DNA from: Verrucomicrobiota bacterium
Lineage (GTDB): Bacteria; Verrucomicrobiota; Verrucomicrobiia; Limisphaerales; SIBE01
Assembly: GCA_016871515.1 (NCBI GenBank)
Contig: VHDE01000030.1
Span: 1-55,065, forward strand
Direction: 5' to 3'
DNA length: 55,065 nt
Part shown: piece after piece, positions 8,708 through 17,036 of the stretch
How the letters are laid out: each line of letters starts with the position of its first letter
Position numbering within the stretch: the stretch's first letter is position 1
The notes under the pieces: model-generated
Databases searched by the model: none
What the model was told of the DNA's origin: nothing
What the model saw: the letters and a program-made list of their open reading frames with translations, nothing else
Translations under genes and position numbers: made by a program

Positions 8708-9574
8708 TCAAATCGGTTCGCCCGAAACTTGGGTCAGTTCGTGATACTTTTGAACAAGACTTTTGGTGATCGGTCCGGGCTTTCCGGATCCAATCACCCG
8801 GCCATCGATTTTCACTACAGGAATCAGCTCTGCACCGGTCCCCGTCAGAAAACATTCATCGGCGTTAAACAAATCGTACCGAGTCAAATCTGTCTCAGCA
8901 ACGCTCATGCCAGCGCGCTGTGCCAACTGAATCACCACGCCTCGCGTGATCCCGTACAACGCGCCCGAGGTCAAAGGAGGAGTAACGAGCCGATCACCTT
9001 TCACAACAAAGAGATTGTCTCCAGTGCATTCCGCGACGAATCCCTGCGCGTTCAACATGATGGCTTCTTCGCATCCGCCATTATTGGCTTCAATCTTCGC
9101 CAGAATATTATTCAAGTAGTTTAAAGACTTGATCGCCGGGTTGAGGGCGCTGTGCAAATTTCGCACGGTAGGAACGGTAATTATTTCCAGTCCGCGTTCG
9201 TAGTACTCCGCTGGGTACAGCTGAATTTTGTCGGCAATAATAATTACGGATGGGCGCTTGCATTTGTTCGGATTCAGACCCAGTGTCCCAACCCCTCGAG
9301 TCACCACCAACCGGATATAACCATTTCGCAGTTTGTTGCGCCGGCACGTGTCCACTACAGCTCGGATCATCTCCGCATGCGTCAGCGGGATGGTCAGGAG
9401 AATCGCTTTAGCCGAATAGAACAAGCGGTCGATATGCTCCTTGAGCTTGAAGACTCGGCCGTTGTACGCCCGAATTCCCTCGAAGATGCCGTCGCCATAG
9501 AGGAGTCCGTGATCGAACACGGAGATTTTCGCGTTTTGTTCGCTGTAGTACTTGCCGTCAATGTAGATTTTCAT
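8708..9574 (-). CDS. ilvE: Branched-chain amino acid aminotransferase
   Basis: 288 aa class IV PLP aminotransferase. MKIYIDGKYYSEQNAKISV opens the protein, FDHGLLYGDGIFEGIRAY is the substrate-side motif, and the PLP lysine lies in NPAIKSLNYLNN. GCEEAIMLNAQGFVAECTGDN and LTSGALYGITR are also typical. It interconverts 2-oxo acids and Leu/Ile/Val with glutamate. D-amino acid transaminase and aminodeoxychorismate lyase share the fold, but the length and RLVVTRGVGTLGLNP region fit IlvE best. The 231-bp gap to mcsA holds no visible gene. Confidence 0.88.
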   Translation of the reverse strand: MKIYIDGKYYSEQNAKISVFDHGLLYGDGIFEGIRAYNGRVFKLKEHIDRLFYSAKAILLTIPLTHAEMIRAVVDTCRRNKLRNGYIRLVVTRGVGTLGLNPNKCKRPSVIIIADKIQLYPAEYYERGLEIITVPTVRNLHSALNPAIKSLNYLNNILAKIEANNGGCEEAIMLNAQGFVAECTGDNLFVVKGDRLVTPPLTSGALYGITRGVVIQLAQRAGMSVAETDLTRYDLFNADECFLTGTGAELIPVVKIDGRVIGSGKPGPITKSLVQKYHELTQVSGEPI

Positions 9575-9651
9575 GCCCTAAGCCGCGCCAGACTACGGCA
9601 TCTGATTGCGATTCTGCAACCAATAAGGGCGCTACGCTTTGAATTACGGTG

Positions 9652-9840
9652 CATCCCTAAGTTGTCGGCACATCGTAGCGGCGGGCATCCTGCCTGCCCT
9701 AGAGCCGAGGCATGCTGCCCGGCGGATCACGCGTACGGACTAAAACGCAGCCTCCTCGTTTCAAGCGTTGCTCCGGGCGGCAAGATGCACGCCCTCTACG
9801 GCAGGCAGGATGCCCGCCGCTACCGACAACTTCGGGATGG
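9652..9840. repeat. Large interrupted palindrome (GGCGGGCATCCTGCC family)
   Basis: Left arm 9652-9705 and right arm 9791-9840 are nearly complementary over about 50 bp (GTTGTCGG, TAGCGGCGGGCATCC, TGCCTGCC), apart from a 7-nt insertion in the left arm. The middle holds a second weaker inverted pair (GCATGCTGCCCGG / CCGGGCGGCAAGATGC). It fills the 329-bp gap between ilvE and the DUF1844 gene, where I see no coding potential. Confidence 0.75.
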
Positions 9841-9903
9841 ACTGTTTGAATTAATCGCGGACAGGACGGGCCTTTCGGCGCCTCTCGTTTGTCCGTGCGC
9901 GAA

Positions 9904-10341
9904 TTAGTATTTTTTCGAGAACTTCTTGCGCGACTCGGCGTCGGTGTCCGCAGAAGTCGCTGTGTTGGCCGGCGGGGGCTGGTCTTCTGCGGATTTTGGG
10001 GACGAACTTGTTGGGCGCGCCGCCGAACTTGGCCGGTCCGATGCGTCGATCGCTTCGACGAACGACATGCGAAGAGCCATTAAACTTTGTTTGAGCAGGT
10101 CTTGTTCGCGCTTATTCAAGTTGCCCTTGGTTTTGACCTCCAACATTTCCAATTGATCGATGAACAGCTTGGCGGCATCGACATCGCGAACGGTTTCACC
10201 CGTTTCCGGGTGAGGAACTTTCCCCAGAAGCATCAGGGCCATGTTTGTCTGTTGGACGACCATGCTGGCAAACAGTGCCGACATCGCACCTTCCGCGTTC
10301 CCAGCCACAACACAATCATCCGAGCCAAGATTTTCGTTCAT
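9904..10341 (-). CDS. DUF1844 domain protein
   Basis: 145 aa from the ATG at 10341, which overlaps the upstream stop codon as ATGA. The core GAMSALFASMVVQQTNMALMLLGKV-PHPETGE, then a helical FIDQLEMLEVKTKGNL-NKREQDLL stretch, is the DUF1844 signature. The C-terminus is a low-complexity Ser/Pro/Ala tail. Function is unknown. It is translationally coupled to the Lon-domain gene. Confidence 0.85.
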   Translation of the reverse strand: MNENLGSDDCVVAGNAEGAMSALFASMVVQQTNMALMLLGKVPHPETGETVRDVDAAKLFIDQLEMLEVKTKGNLNKREQDLLKQSLMALRMSFVEAIDASDRPSSAARPTSSSPKSAEDQPPPANTATSADTDAESRKKFSKKY

Positions 10342-11027
10342 GAAGGTTTCTTTTTTCCGTGAAGACGGATTTCCGCCATTAAAAAGTGGATAAGATGCTT
10401 GAGGCGGTGTTCCAAATTCGGGGTTTCGAGAATGGTTTGCCGATCGGTTGCTTCTCGCAAGAGCGTGCAAGAAACTAGATCAGCCAGATGGTCGGGGTTC
10501 TCCAATTTGGCCAGGTACTTAATCACTTGCTTGAGCGAGAGGAGTGCAGAAAGTTCACCGTCATCAGAATCTTCCGGCGGTCGCAATTGCTTGAGAATGT
10601 GGACCGGCAATTCCAATCCTTGCTCCAGCCGCTCGGCAACGAGTTCGAGGACTTTGGCGGTGAGGGCGTCCACCGCCACGCTGTCGGCGGCGGTGGTTTC
10701 AAGCGGACGGATTTTTTGAACCCGGTACGGCTTATAGCGGACGATTTCGCTTAGTTCGACTCGAGCTATGCCTTGCAGAATGAGATGCGAAGTGCCGTCT
10801 CGATTGCCCACCGAGGCGCGGATCAAGCCAAGTCCGGCAATCGTTGACGGAATCTCGCGGGTTCGTCCCGGCTTTTGCATGGCGACTGAGAACATGCGAT
10901 GTGAGCTCAAGGCATCGGAAAGCATTTGCCGGTAGCGAGGTTCAAAAATGTAAAGTGGAAGCATCGCCTGGGGAAAAAGGGTCGCTTTCGGAAGAGTCAT
11001 GACCGGGATCACATCAGGCAGTTCCAT
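10338..11027 (-). CDS. Lon N-terminal (substrate-binding) domain protein without protease
   Basis: 229 aa. Starts with IPVMTLPKATLFPQAMLPLYIFEPRYRQ, the hallmark of the Lon N-terminal domain, and has no AAA or protease part. Stand-alone proteins of this kind are common in bacteria, with unproven function, possibly in binding misfolded proteins. Upstream of and overlapping the DUF1844 gene by four bases. Confidence 0.9.
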   Translation of the reverse strand: MELPDVIPVMTLPKATLFPQAMLPLYIFEPRYRQMLSDALSSHRMFSVAMQKPGRTREIPSTIAGLGLIRASVGNRDGTSHLILQGIARVELSEIVRYKPYRVQKIRPLETTAADSVAVDALTAKVLELVAERLEQGLELPVHILKQLRPPEDSDDGELSALLSLKQVIKYLAKLENPDHLADLVSCTLLREATDRQTILETPNLEHRLKHLIHFLMAEIRLHGKKKPS

Positions 11028-11123
11028 GAATACAATCTAGGGAGAATCGTCGGTAATTCAAGCGAAGATGCGTAGATGCAGGCTTGCCAAACCGGTTTTG
11101 TCTGCGCATCGTGTCTATCTGTT

Positions 11124-11921
11124 ATGAATTCTAAAATCGTGGCCATTCTTTTGGTAGTCATTTGTCTTGGGCTGGCTGGTGGGCTTGCCTATCGTCACCT
11201 CAATGCAAAGAAAGAGAAAGAAGCGGACGCTGCATTGATCCAGGATCTTACGAAGTTCACCAATGACCTAACGTTGAAACTAGAAGAGCAGAAACTGGTC
11301 AATCAAAGCCTGGAGCGAGATCTCGACACCAAGACGCAAGAATTGAAGTCGTATTCCAATAATTTAGCGAGCGTCAGTGCGAATCTTGAAAAAGTTCAGA
11401 TCGAGGCCAAAGCCGCGGCCGACGCTGCGAAAGCTGAGGCGCTGAAACGCGAAGAGAAAATCGCCTCATTGGAAGCGGAGCGCGACGATTTGAGCAAAAA
11501 GATGACCGAATTGACGAGTTCGATTTCGGGTTTGGAAACAAGAATTGCCGAAACGCAGCGGCGGCTGGATGCTTCCGAGGGAGATCGCGAGTTTTTGCTG
11601 AAAGAACTCAAGCGCATGCAAGCTGAGAAGGCTGAACTCGAGAGACAATTCAATGATCTCGCTTTGGTTCGCGAACAAGTCCGCAGATTAAGGGACGAAC
11701 TTTCTTTAGCGCGCCGGCTGGAATGGATTCGCAAAGGATTGTGGGGAGCTCCGATGAAAGGCGCGGAACGACTGGCCAAAGGCTTTACTCCCGCTGGGGC
11801 CAAGACAAATTACAATTTGAACGTCGAGCTTCGGCGTGACGGTTCGGTGACGATTACCACAAATAACCCTGCCTCCGGAACGACCAACGCTGGTGCGGCA
11901 ACGAATGCTCCGCCCAGGTAA
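11124..11921 (+). CDS. Membrane-anchored coiled-coil protein of unknown function
   Basis: 265 aa from ATG 11124 (MNSKIVAILLVVICLGLAGG). One N-terminal membrane helix (about 5-24) is followed by about 170 residues of strongly heptad-like, Glu/Lys-rich coiled coil. The Thr/Asn/Ala-rich tail ends TNTNNPASGTTN-like. No recognised domain. Its stop codon overlaps the moaA start, so both are probably co-transcribed; the reason for that pairing is not evident. Confidence 0.75.
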   Translation: MNSKIVAILLVVICLGLAGGLAYRHLNAKKEKEADAALIQDLTKFTNDLTLKLEEQKLVNQSLERDLDTKTQELKSYSNNLASVSANLEKVQIEAKAAADAAKAEALKREEKIASLEAERDDLSKKMTELTSSISGLETRIAETQRRLDASEGDREFLLKELKRMQAEKAELERQFNDLALVREQVRRLRDELSLARRLEWIRKGLWGAPMKGAERLAKGFTPAGAKTNYNLNVELRRDGSVTITTNNPASGTTNAGAATNAPPR

Positions 11922-12988
11922 TGATGCTGCCTAAGCTGTTGTCTGATTCGCATGCGCGTGTCATGCGGGACCTGCGGGTGAGCCTGACAGACCGATGCAA
12001 TTTCCGTTGCCTCTATTGTTTGCCGGAGACCGAGGAAGCCGCCAATTTTTATCGGACGAAGTTTGATCCGGTGCGCAATCCCAATCCGGAAAAGCTGAAG
12101 CTGCCGGAGTGGAAGCCGCGCTCCGAAATGCTAAGTTTCGAAGAGATCGAACGGCTCGTCCGCCTCTTCGTCGAGTTGGGCATCGAAAAAGTTCGGTTGA
12201 CGGGGGGCGAACCGCTCCTGCGCCAAGGAATTGAAATGTTGATCGCAAGACTCGCCGTAATTCCGGGCCTGCAGGACCTCGCGATGACCACGAACGGATT
12301 TCATTTCGTCAAAAAGGGTCGTGCTCTAAAGGAAGCGGGTTTGCGGCGAATCAGTTTCAGCATGGATTCTTTGGGTCAGGCGAACTTCAAACGAATGACC
12401 GGCCGCGACGGGCTGAATGAAGTGCTGGCCGGAATCGCCTTGGCGAAAACGCTGGGGCTCGCGCCGGTAAAGGTTAATGCGGTTGTTATTCGCGGCATTA
12501 ACGACCACGAAATCGAGCGGCTGGCCGAGTTCGCGCGCAGTGAGCACTTGAGTTTCCGATTCATAGAATTCATGCCGCTCGATTCAAGCCGCGCTTGGCT
12601 GAAAGAAATGGTCGTGCCAGGCAAAGAGATTCTGGAGCGTTTGCAAACTCGGTTCACGTTGAAGCCCATTGCGTCAGCGAACCCCTCCGAAACTGCGCGG
12701 CGATGGGCGTTTGAGGATGGGCGGGGTGAAATCGGAATTATTGCGCCCGTCAGCGAGCCTTTCTGCGGACATTGTAATCGGCTTCGTTTGACGGCCGACG
12801 GAAAGATTCGGACCTGTTTGTTCAGTCTGCACGAGCACGATTTGAAGTCGCTGTTGCGAAGCGGCGCGTCAAATGAACAACTGACGGAAAGCGTTCGAGC
12901 CATCGTCTGGCACAAGGAGGCCAGCCATCGCATTGGGAAATCCGACTTTGTTCAACCAGCCCGCACAATGAGTTGCATTGGCGGGTGA
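11921..12988 (+). CDS. moaA: GTP 3',8-cyclase MoaA (molybdenum cofactor)
   Basis: 355 aa radical SAM protein. The N-terminal cluster motif is CNFRCLYC (CxxxCxxC), followed by VRLTGGEPLLR. The C-terminal second cluster is in FCGHCNRLRLTADGKIRTC, and the protein ends in SCIGG, matching the conserved double-Gly tail. It converts GTP to 3',8-cH2GTP, the first step of molybdopterin synthesis. Odd point: about 20 extra residues (TEEAANFYRTKFDPV region) lie between the first cluster motif and the normal EMLSFEEIERLVRLF helix. No other moa genes are in the window. Confidence 0.95.
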   Translation: MMLPKLLSDSHARVMRDLRVSLTDRCNFRCLYCLPETEEAANFYRTKFDPVRNPNPEKLKLPEWKPRSEMLSFEEIERLVRLFVELGIEKVRLTGGEPLLRQGIEMLIARLAVIPGLQDLAMTTNGFHFVKKGRALKEAGLRRISFSMDSLGQANFKRMTGRDGLNEVLAGIALAKTLGLAPVKVNAVVIRGINDHEIERLAEFARSEHLSFRFIEFMPLDSSRAWLKEMVVPGKEILERLQTRFTLKPIASANPSETARRWAFEDGRGEIGIIAPVSEPFCGHCNRLRLTADGKIRTCLFSLHEHDLKSLLRSGASNEQLTESVRAIVWHKEASHRIGKSDFVQPARTMSCIGG

Positions 12989-13090
12989 CCGATCAGTGAG
13001 CTCCGTGGCGCAGCTGTTCCGCTGCTAACTTAAACGCCGTCGTCGCCCGTCCAAAGCGCAGATGCATTGCCTTGCAACGACTGTAACGCT

Positions 13091-13186
13091 TCTCAAAATA
13101 GATTTCCGGAAAGGTCGGGAAACGTTGTGTGGCGTTTCCAGCAAACCCGCAGGTTTGCTCCACCTTTCCGGAAATCTATTTCGAGA
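13091..13186. repeat. Clover-leaf palindrome: 25-bp outer stem enclosing two hairpins
   Basis: Outer arms 13091-13115 and 13162-13186 are complementary over 25 bp with one mismatch (ATAGATTTCCGGAAAGGT core). Inside are two adjacent perfect hairpins: GGAAACG (13118-13124) with CGTTTCC (13133-13139), and AGCAAACC (13140-13147) with GGTTTGCT (13152-13159). As DNA or RNA it would fold into a three-way junction. It lies between moaA and the FmdB gene in a 284-bp stretch with no other feature. Confidence 0.8.
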
Positions 13187-13272
13187 AACAATCTAAACCC
13201 GCAGATAAAGCGCTGGCAGGCGGTTCTGTTTGATTGCTTCGTGTCTGGCAATGTGTTTGATTGTGGCCCGTT

Positions 13273-13611
13273 ATGCCGACATACGAATATGTTTGTTCCA
13301 AGTGCGACCATCGATTTGATTTGTTCCAATCTATTAAAGACAAACCGATTACGAGCTGTCCTCGGGACCTTTGCGGACTCAAAAAATGGGGCAAAGGCAA
13401 AGTGAAACGGGCTATCGGTGGCGGCGCGGGCCTGATTTTTAAGGGAAGTGGCTTTTACATCACGGATTACCGGAGCGACAAATATAAAGAAGCGGCCAAG
13501 AAGGACGCGCCAGCGCCCGCACCGGCCGCAAGCGGCGCAGACAGCAGCTCGAAAAGCACTCCTGCGAAATCAGAAACGAAAGCGGCGAAAGCGGATAGTT
13601 CGAGCAGTTGA
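13273..13611 (+). CDS. FmdB-type zinc ribbon protein
   Basis: 112 aa from ATG 13273. MPTYEYVCSKCDHRFDLFQ is the standard start of FmdB/CxxC_CXXC_SSSS regulatory-type zinc ribbons; the second cysteine pair is SCPRDLCG. The fold is completed by AIGGGAGLIFKGSGFYITDYR. The tail is Ala/Ser/Lys-rich and disordered. Molecular role unproven. Confidence 0.88.
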   Translation: MPTYEYVCSKCDHRFDLFQSIKDKPITSCPRDLCGLKKWGKGKVKRAIGGGAGLIFKGSGFYITDYRSDKYKEAAKKDAPAPAPAASGADSSSKSTPAKSETKAAKADSSSS

Positions 13612-13620
13612 CGATGTTTC

Positions 13621-14166
13621 ATGACCGCAAGACCGACTTGGGTGCGGAAGCTTTATTTGACGCTCGCTTTGCAGGAGTCTCGCCGCGGTTTTATTCGATT
13701 GTCCGAAGTCGAGCTGGATTCGTACATCAAGAAGCATTATCTGTCGCCAAAGACTGACGAAACGGCCGCGCTTTTGTCAGATACACAATTGACGAGAGGC
13801 GAGGTAGAGCTCTTGAACCAGGACATAAACTGGACCTGCTGGATGAGAAAAAAACTGGCCGGCAGATGGATCGATCGTGTCTGGCAACGAACGGTTGAAT
13901 TGACGGGCGCGCCGACCAACTGGTCCTTTGAACTTAAGGCCATGCGCGTGGGAAGAATTGAAGTGCCTCCACGCTTCTGGCCTTTGGTGCAGCGGCAACT
14001 CGGCCACGTGGATTTGGCCTTCACGAATCAATTCGATTGGCTTGCGCATCTTCCAACGTTGGAAATCAAGACCAATGAAATGGTTTTGGGAAATGAGCTC
14101 AGACTTTACACTTATCCAGTGGCCGGAAGCTCGATCGAGGAACAATCGCCCTCTCACTCAAAATGA
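13621..14166 (+). CDS. Hypothetical protein, 181 aa
   Basis: Unrecognised. The sequence is ordered and typical of coding DNA, with no signal peptide or membrane segment (starts MTARPTWVRKLYLTLALQES). It begins about 10 bp after the FmdB gene and its stop overlaps the next start by four bases (ATGA), so it is part of a short operon. I see no catalytic motif. Confidence 0.7.
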   Translation: MTARPTWVRKLYLTLALQESRRGFIRLSEVELDSYIKKHYLSPKTDETAALLSDTQLTRGEVELLNQDINWTCWMRKKLAGRWIDRVWQRTVELTGAPTNWSFELKAMRVGRIEVPPRFWPLVQRQLGHVDLAFTNQFDWLAHLPTLEIKTNEMVLGNELRLYTYPVAGSSIEEQSPSHSK

Positions 14167-15698
14167 GACTTCCTCGAATTCTCGCCCGCGTTGCGCTCCA
14201 GAGCGTCTCGCCTGTCCAGGTGCACCTCAACGCTTGGACAGGCGAGACGCGCTGTCCTGCAAGAAGGTTCATTGGCAGAGTTGCTGCACTTGGGGTCGCC
14301 GTGCTGTTGAGTTGCTGGAGCAGTTTCGCAGCGCTGACCCTGCCCGTAACACGGCGATCTGAGCAATTCATCGTTCATGATAACCGCCCTCAACAGCGAG
14401 CCGCCAGCGATCCACTGCTGGGACGCCGCGCGGGCGTTGAGCCGATCACTGACTTAAACCCTGATGTCCTCCTCATTTCCGCCGAACGAATCAGAGTCGC
14501 CTTATTGCGCGAGTTAAGCATCTCGCCCGATGGCGGAGCAAAGATTCACTTGTTTCTGATTCGTGCTTCGCAGGTCGAGCCCAGAGTGATGATCAAACCC
14601 GCTATTTACGCGGGCCTCTGGCAGTATCGAGTCGAGATTCCCGAAAGGATCGAGAACTTGAAACTGATCCGTGGCATCGTTCAGGTCTTGTTGCTTGAGA
14701 TTGCCAATCGTGGGACCGCCACAAAATCGGCCGAAATACCGCTCTGGTTGGTCGAAGGTCTTTCGCTGCATCTCTCGTCATCGGTCGGGCCGAACTTAAT
14801 TCTCGGCTCGGTGCCCGTCGGTTCGATGGCTCGCTCGGTGCTTCAATTGCGAGCAGGGGATCCATTGCGCGAACCGCGGGAACTATTACGATGGAACAAA
14901 GCATTGACATTTACAGAGCTGAGTCATCCGACAGACGAACAACTCGCTTCGAAACTGAAAGGCTTTCAGATTTCGGCTCAGATCTTTTTCAATGAGTTGA
15001 TCCGATTGCCAAGTGGACGGGCGAGTCTTTTTCAAATGCTGCGTGAGCTGCCCTACTGCTGGAATTGGGAGACGGCTTTCTTCCGCGCGTATTCGCGACA
15101 TTTTCAGCGACCACTCGATGTTGAGAAATGGTGGTCATTAACACTGAGCGCTTTGACTGGACGCGGAGAGCTGTCTGTGTCGCCGATCGAGTTGTGTTTG
15201 CAAAAGCTTGATGAAATCCTGTTGGCTCCGGCTCAGATTTCTTCGTCTTCGAGCGCAGTGCCCCAAAGAACACAAGCTACCCTGCAACAGGTCATTGCGG
15301 ATTGGGAATTCACTATTCAAAGACCCGTCTTGCTTCAAATGATCAATCAGCTCTTGGTGCTGCGTTACTCCGTTCAGCTCAGCGAGTTGAGGGCCGCAGC
15401 GGATCGATGGTCGAAGGAACCTCACAATACGGGAGAACTACAGGAGAGGGAGTTGGTCAGACGTGGTCTTGTTGCCGAGTCGGAAATTATTAAACTGATC
15501 GACGCCTACCGATCCATTCTGCACAACTATCTGGAAAAGCGGGCTTTAGCAGGTTATTCGCCCAGCAAACGGGATGCGAGAGTTCCTGCGAGCCGCTTAA
15601 TTCAAGAGACAATTCGAGATTTGGATGATTTGCTTCGACAGCGAGAAGCGTTGCGTCGGGCTCACGTCTCGGTCGCACAAACGGCTCCGCACCCGTAG
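14163..15698 (+). CDS. Hypothetical secreted protein, possibly an inactive gluzincin-type peptidase relative
   Basis: 511 aa. After an unusual repeat-derived leader (residues about 14-40) comes a hydrophobic export segment (RVAALGVAVLLSCWSSF). The mid part has EIPLWLVEGLSLHL, which resembles the second helix of peptidase-MA-like gluzincins (PxWLxEGLA). The expected HExxH helix before it reads IRGIVQVLLLEIANRG, with no zinc-binding histidines. It may therefore be a non-catalytic relative; this is a weak resemblance. ATGA overlap with the upstream gene supports this start although the first 40 residues are repeat sequence. Confidence 0.6.
   Translation: MRLPRILARVALQSVSPVQVHLNAWTGETRCPARRFIGRVAALGVAVLLSCWSSFAALTLPVTRRSEQFIVHDNRPQQRAASDPLLGRRAGVEPITDLNPDVLLISAERIRVALLRELSISPDGGAKIHLFLIRASQVEPRVMIKPAIYAGLWQYRVEIPERIENLKLIRGIVQVLLLEIANRGTATKSAEIPLWLVEGLSLHLSSSVGPNLILGSVPVGSMARSVLQLRAGDPLREPRELLRWNKALTFTELSHPTDEQLASKLKGFQISAQIFFNELIRLPSGRASLFQMLRELPYCWNWETAFFRAYSRHFQRPLDVEKWWSLTLSALTGRGELSVSPIELCLQKLDEILLAPAQISSSSSAVPQRTQATLQQVIADWEFTIQRPVLLQMINQLLVLRYSVQLSELRAAADRWSKEPHNTGELQERELVRRGLVAESEIIKLIDAYRSILHNYLEKRALAGYSPSKRDARVPASRLIQETIRDLDDLLRQREALRRAHVSVAQTAPHP
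14203..14250. repeat. Palindromic repeat inside the start of a gene
   Basis: Perfect 16-bp inverted repeat GCGTCTCGCCTGTCCA (14203-14218) and its complement (14235-14250), 16-nt spacer. Together with the following TCCTGC...GTTCAT-GG it matches the element at 22184-22280. The whole unit is translated as residues about 14-42 of the 511-aa protein. Confidence 0.8.
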
Positions 15699-15747
15699 GT
15701 TTCTCTGCCGCTTGACACATGGGCGACCCAAAATATAGTTCGGGATC

Positions 15748-16986
15748 ATGTTGAATGAAGAGTCATCGGGGGACGGCAAGGAGCCGCCATCATCTTCTAC
15801 GCTCGAATCACTCAAACAATTCCGGTCGGCTGGGCGTGGCTTTTGGAAGCATGTTTCCGAAAGCGATTGGCACGACTGGCGGTGGCAACTTAAGAACCGG
15901 GTCGTTTCCTTGCCGCAGTTAGAGCGCCTGATGCCGAGCCTGACACCCGAGGAACACGCCGGTACTCTGCTTGCGAACACGAAGCTGGCTGTGGCCATCA
16001 CGCCCTACTTCTTCAACTTGATCGACGGAGCCGACGAGCATTGTCCGATCCGCCGGCAGGTAATCCCACGAATCGAGGAAACGCACGTCGCGCGCTGGGA
16101 GATGAACGATCCTTGCGGTGAAGATGCCCATTCACCGGTGCCGGGCCTCGTGCATCGCTATCCCGATCGCGTTTTGTTCCTGGTAACGGATCGTTGTGCG
16201 GCCTATTGCAGGTACTGCACGCGGTCGCGGCTTGTTAGCAACGCCAGCGGCTACGATTTTCATCCTGAATTCGCCAAACAAATCGATTACATCCGAAAAA
16301 CGACTTCGATTCGCGATGTCCTATTAAGCGGCGGCGATCCGTTGCTCTTCAGCGATGACAAACTCGATCATCTGTTAACCGAGCTGAGAAGCATTCCGCA
16401 TGTAGAGTTTCTTCGGATTGGAACGCGCATTCCGATTTTCCTGCCCCAGCGCATCACGCCTGCTTTGTGCGCGATGTTGAAGAAGCATCATCCACTGTTT
16501 GTCAGTATTCATTCCAATCATCCGCGTGAGTTAACAACGGAGGTGCGCGAAGGTCTGGCCCGGTTGGCGGATGCGGGAATTCCGCTCGGCAATCAATCCG
16601 TGCTCCTGCGCCACGTCAACGACAGCGTCACAGTCATGAAAGCGCATGTGCACAAGTTGCTGATGTGCCGCGTCAAGCCGTACTACATCTATCAGTGCGA
16701 CCTCATTTCCGGTTCGGCGCACTTGCGTTCGAGTGTGCGGCAGGGATTAAAAATCATGGAGAGTCTGCGCGGCCATACTACGGGCTACGCGGTGCCGCAA
16801 TTCGTTATCGATGCGCCGGGCGGCGGCGGCAAAGTGCCGGTGAATCCCGAATACTTTCTCAGCCATAATGCCGATCGTGTCGTCATCCGGAATTTTGAAG
16901 GAAAAGTCTTCGAATATCCTGAAGCTGCGGATGGAACGCCGCTTATTCAAAGGCCTGCGGAGATTGAGGAACCTGCATTGGTCTAG
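15748..16986 (+). CDS. kamA: KamA family radical SAM aminomutase (lysine 2,3-aminomutase type)
   Basis: 412 aa. The radical SAM cluster motif is CAAYCRYC within LVTDRCAAYCRYCTRSR, followed by VLLSGGDPLLFSDDKLD. The PLP-lysine region is DAPGGGGKVPVNPEY, and PYYIYQCDLISGSAHLR is also conserved. The length and C-terminal extension favour lysine 2,3-aminomutase over the shorter EpmB (no efp-modifying partner is nearby). It would interconvert L-lysine and beta-lysine, for catabolism or osmolyte synthesis; the substrate is not provable here. Confidence 0.85.
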   Translation: MLNEESSGDGKEPPSSSTLESLKQFRSAGRGFWKHVSESDWHDWRWQLKNRVVSLPQLERLMPSLTPEEHAGTLLANTKLAVAITPYFFNLIDGADEHCPIRRQVIPRIEETHVARWEMNDPCGEDAHSPVPGLVHRYPDRVLFLVTDRCAAYCRYCTRSRLVSNASGYDFHPEFAKQIDYIRKTTSIRDVLLSGGDPLLFSDDKLDHLLTELRSIPHVEFLRIGTRIPIFLPQRITPALCAMLKKHHPLFVSIHSNHPRELTTEVREGLARLADAGIPLGNQSVLLRHVNDSVTVMKAHVHKLLMCRVKPYYIYQCDLISGSAHLRSSVRQGLKIMESLRGHTTGYAVPQFVIDAPGGGGKVPVNPEYFLSHNADRVVIRNFEGKVFEYPEAADGTPLIQRPAEIEEPALV

Positions 16987-17036
16987 CGGTTATACCCCTT
17001 GCTTTTGCCACTCGCGGACTTAATCTGACCAGTGTT

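Noticed and set aside
9152..9907. 251-codon plus-strand frame antisense to ilvE
   Set aside because: Antisense shadow that also crosses the palindrome at 9652-9840.
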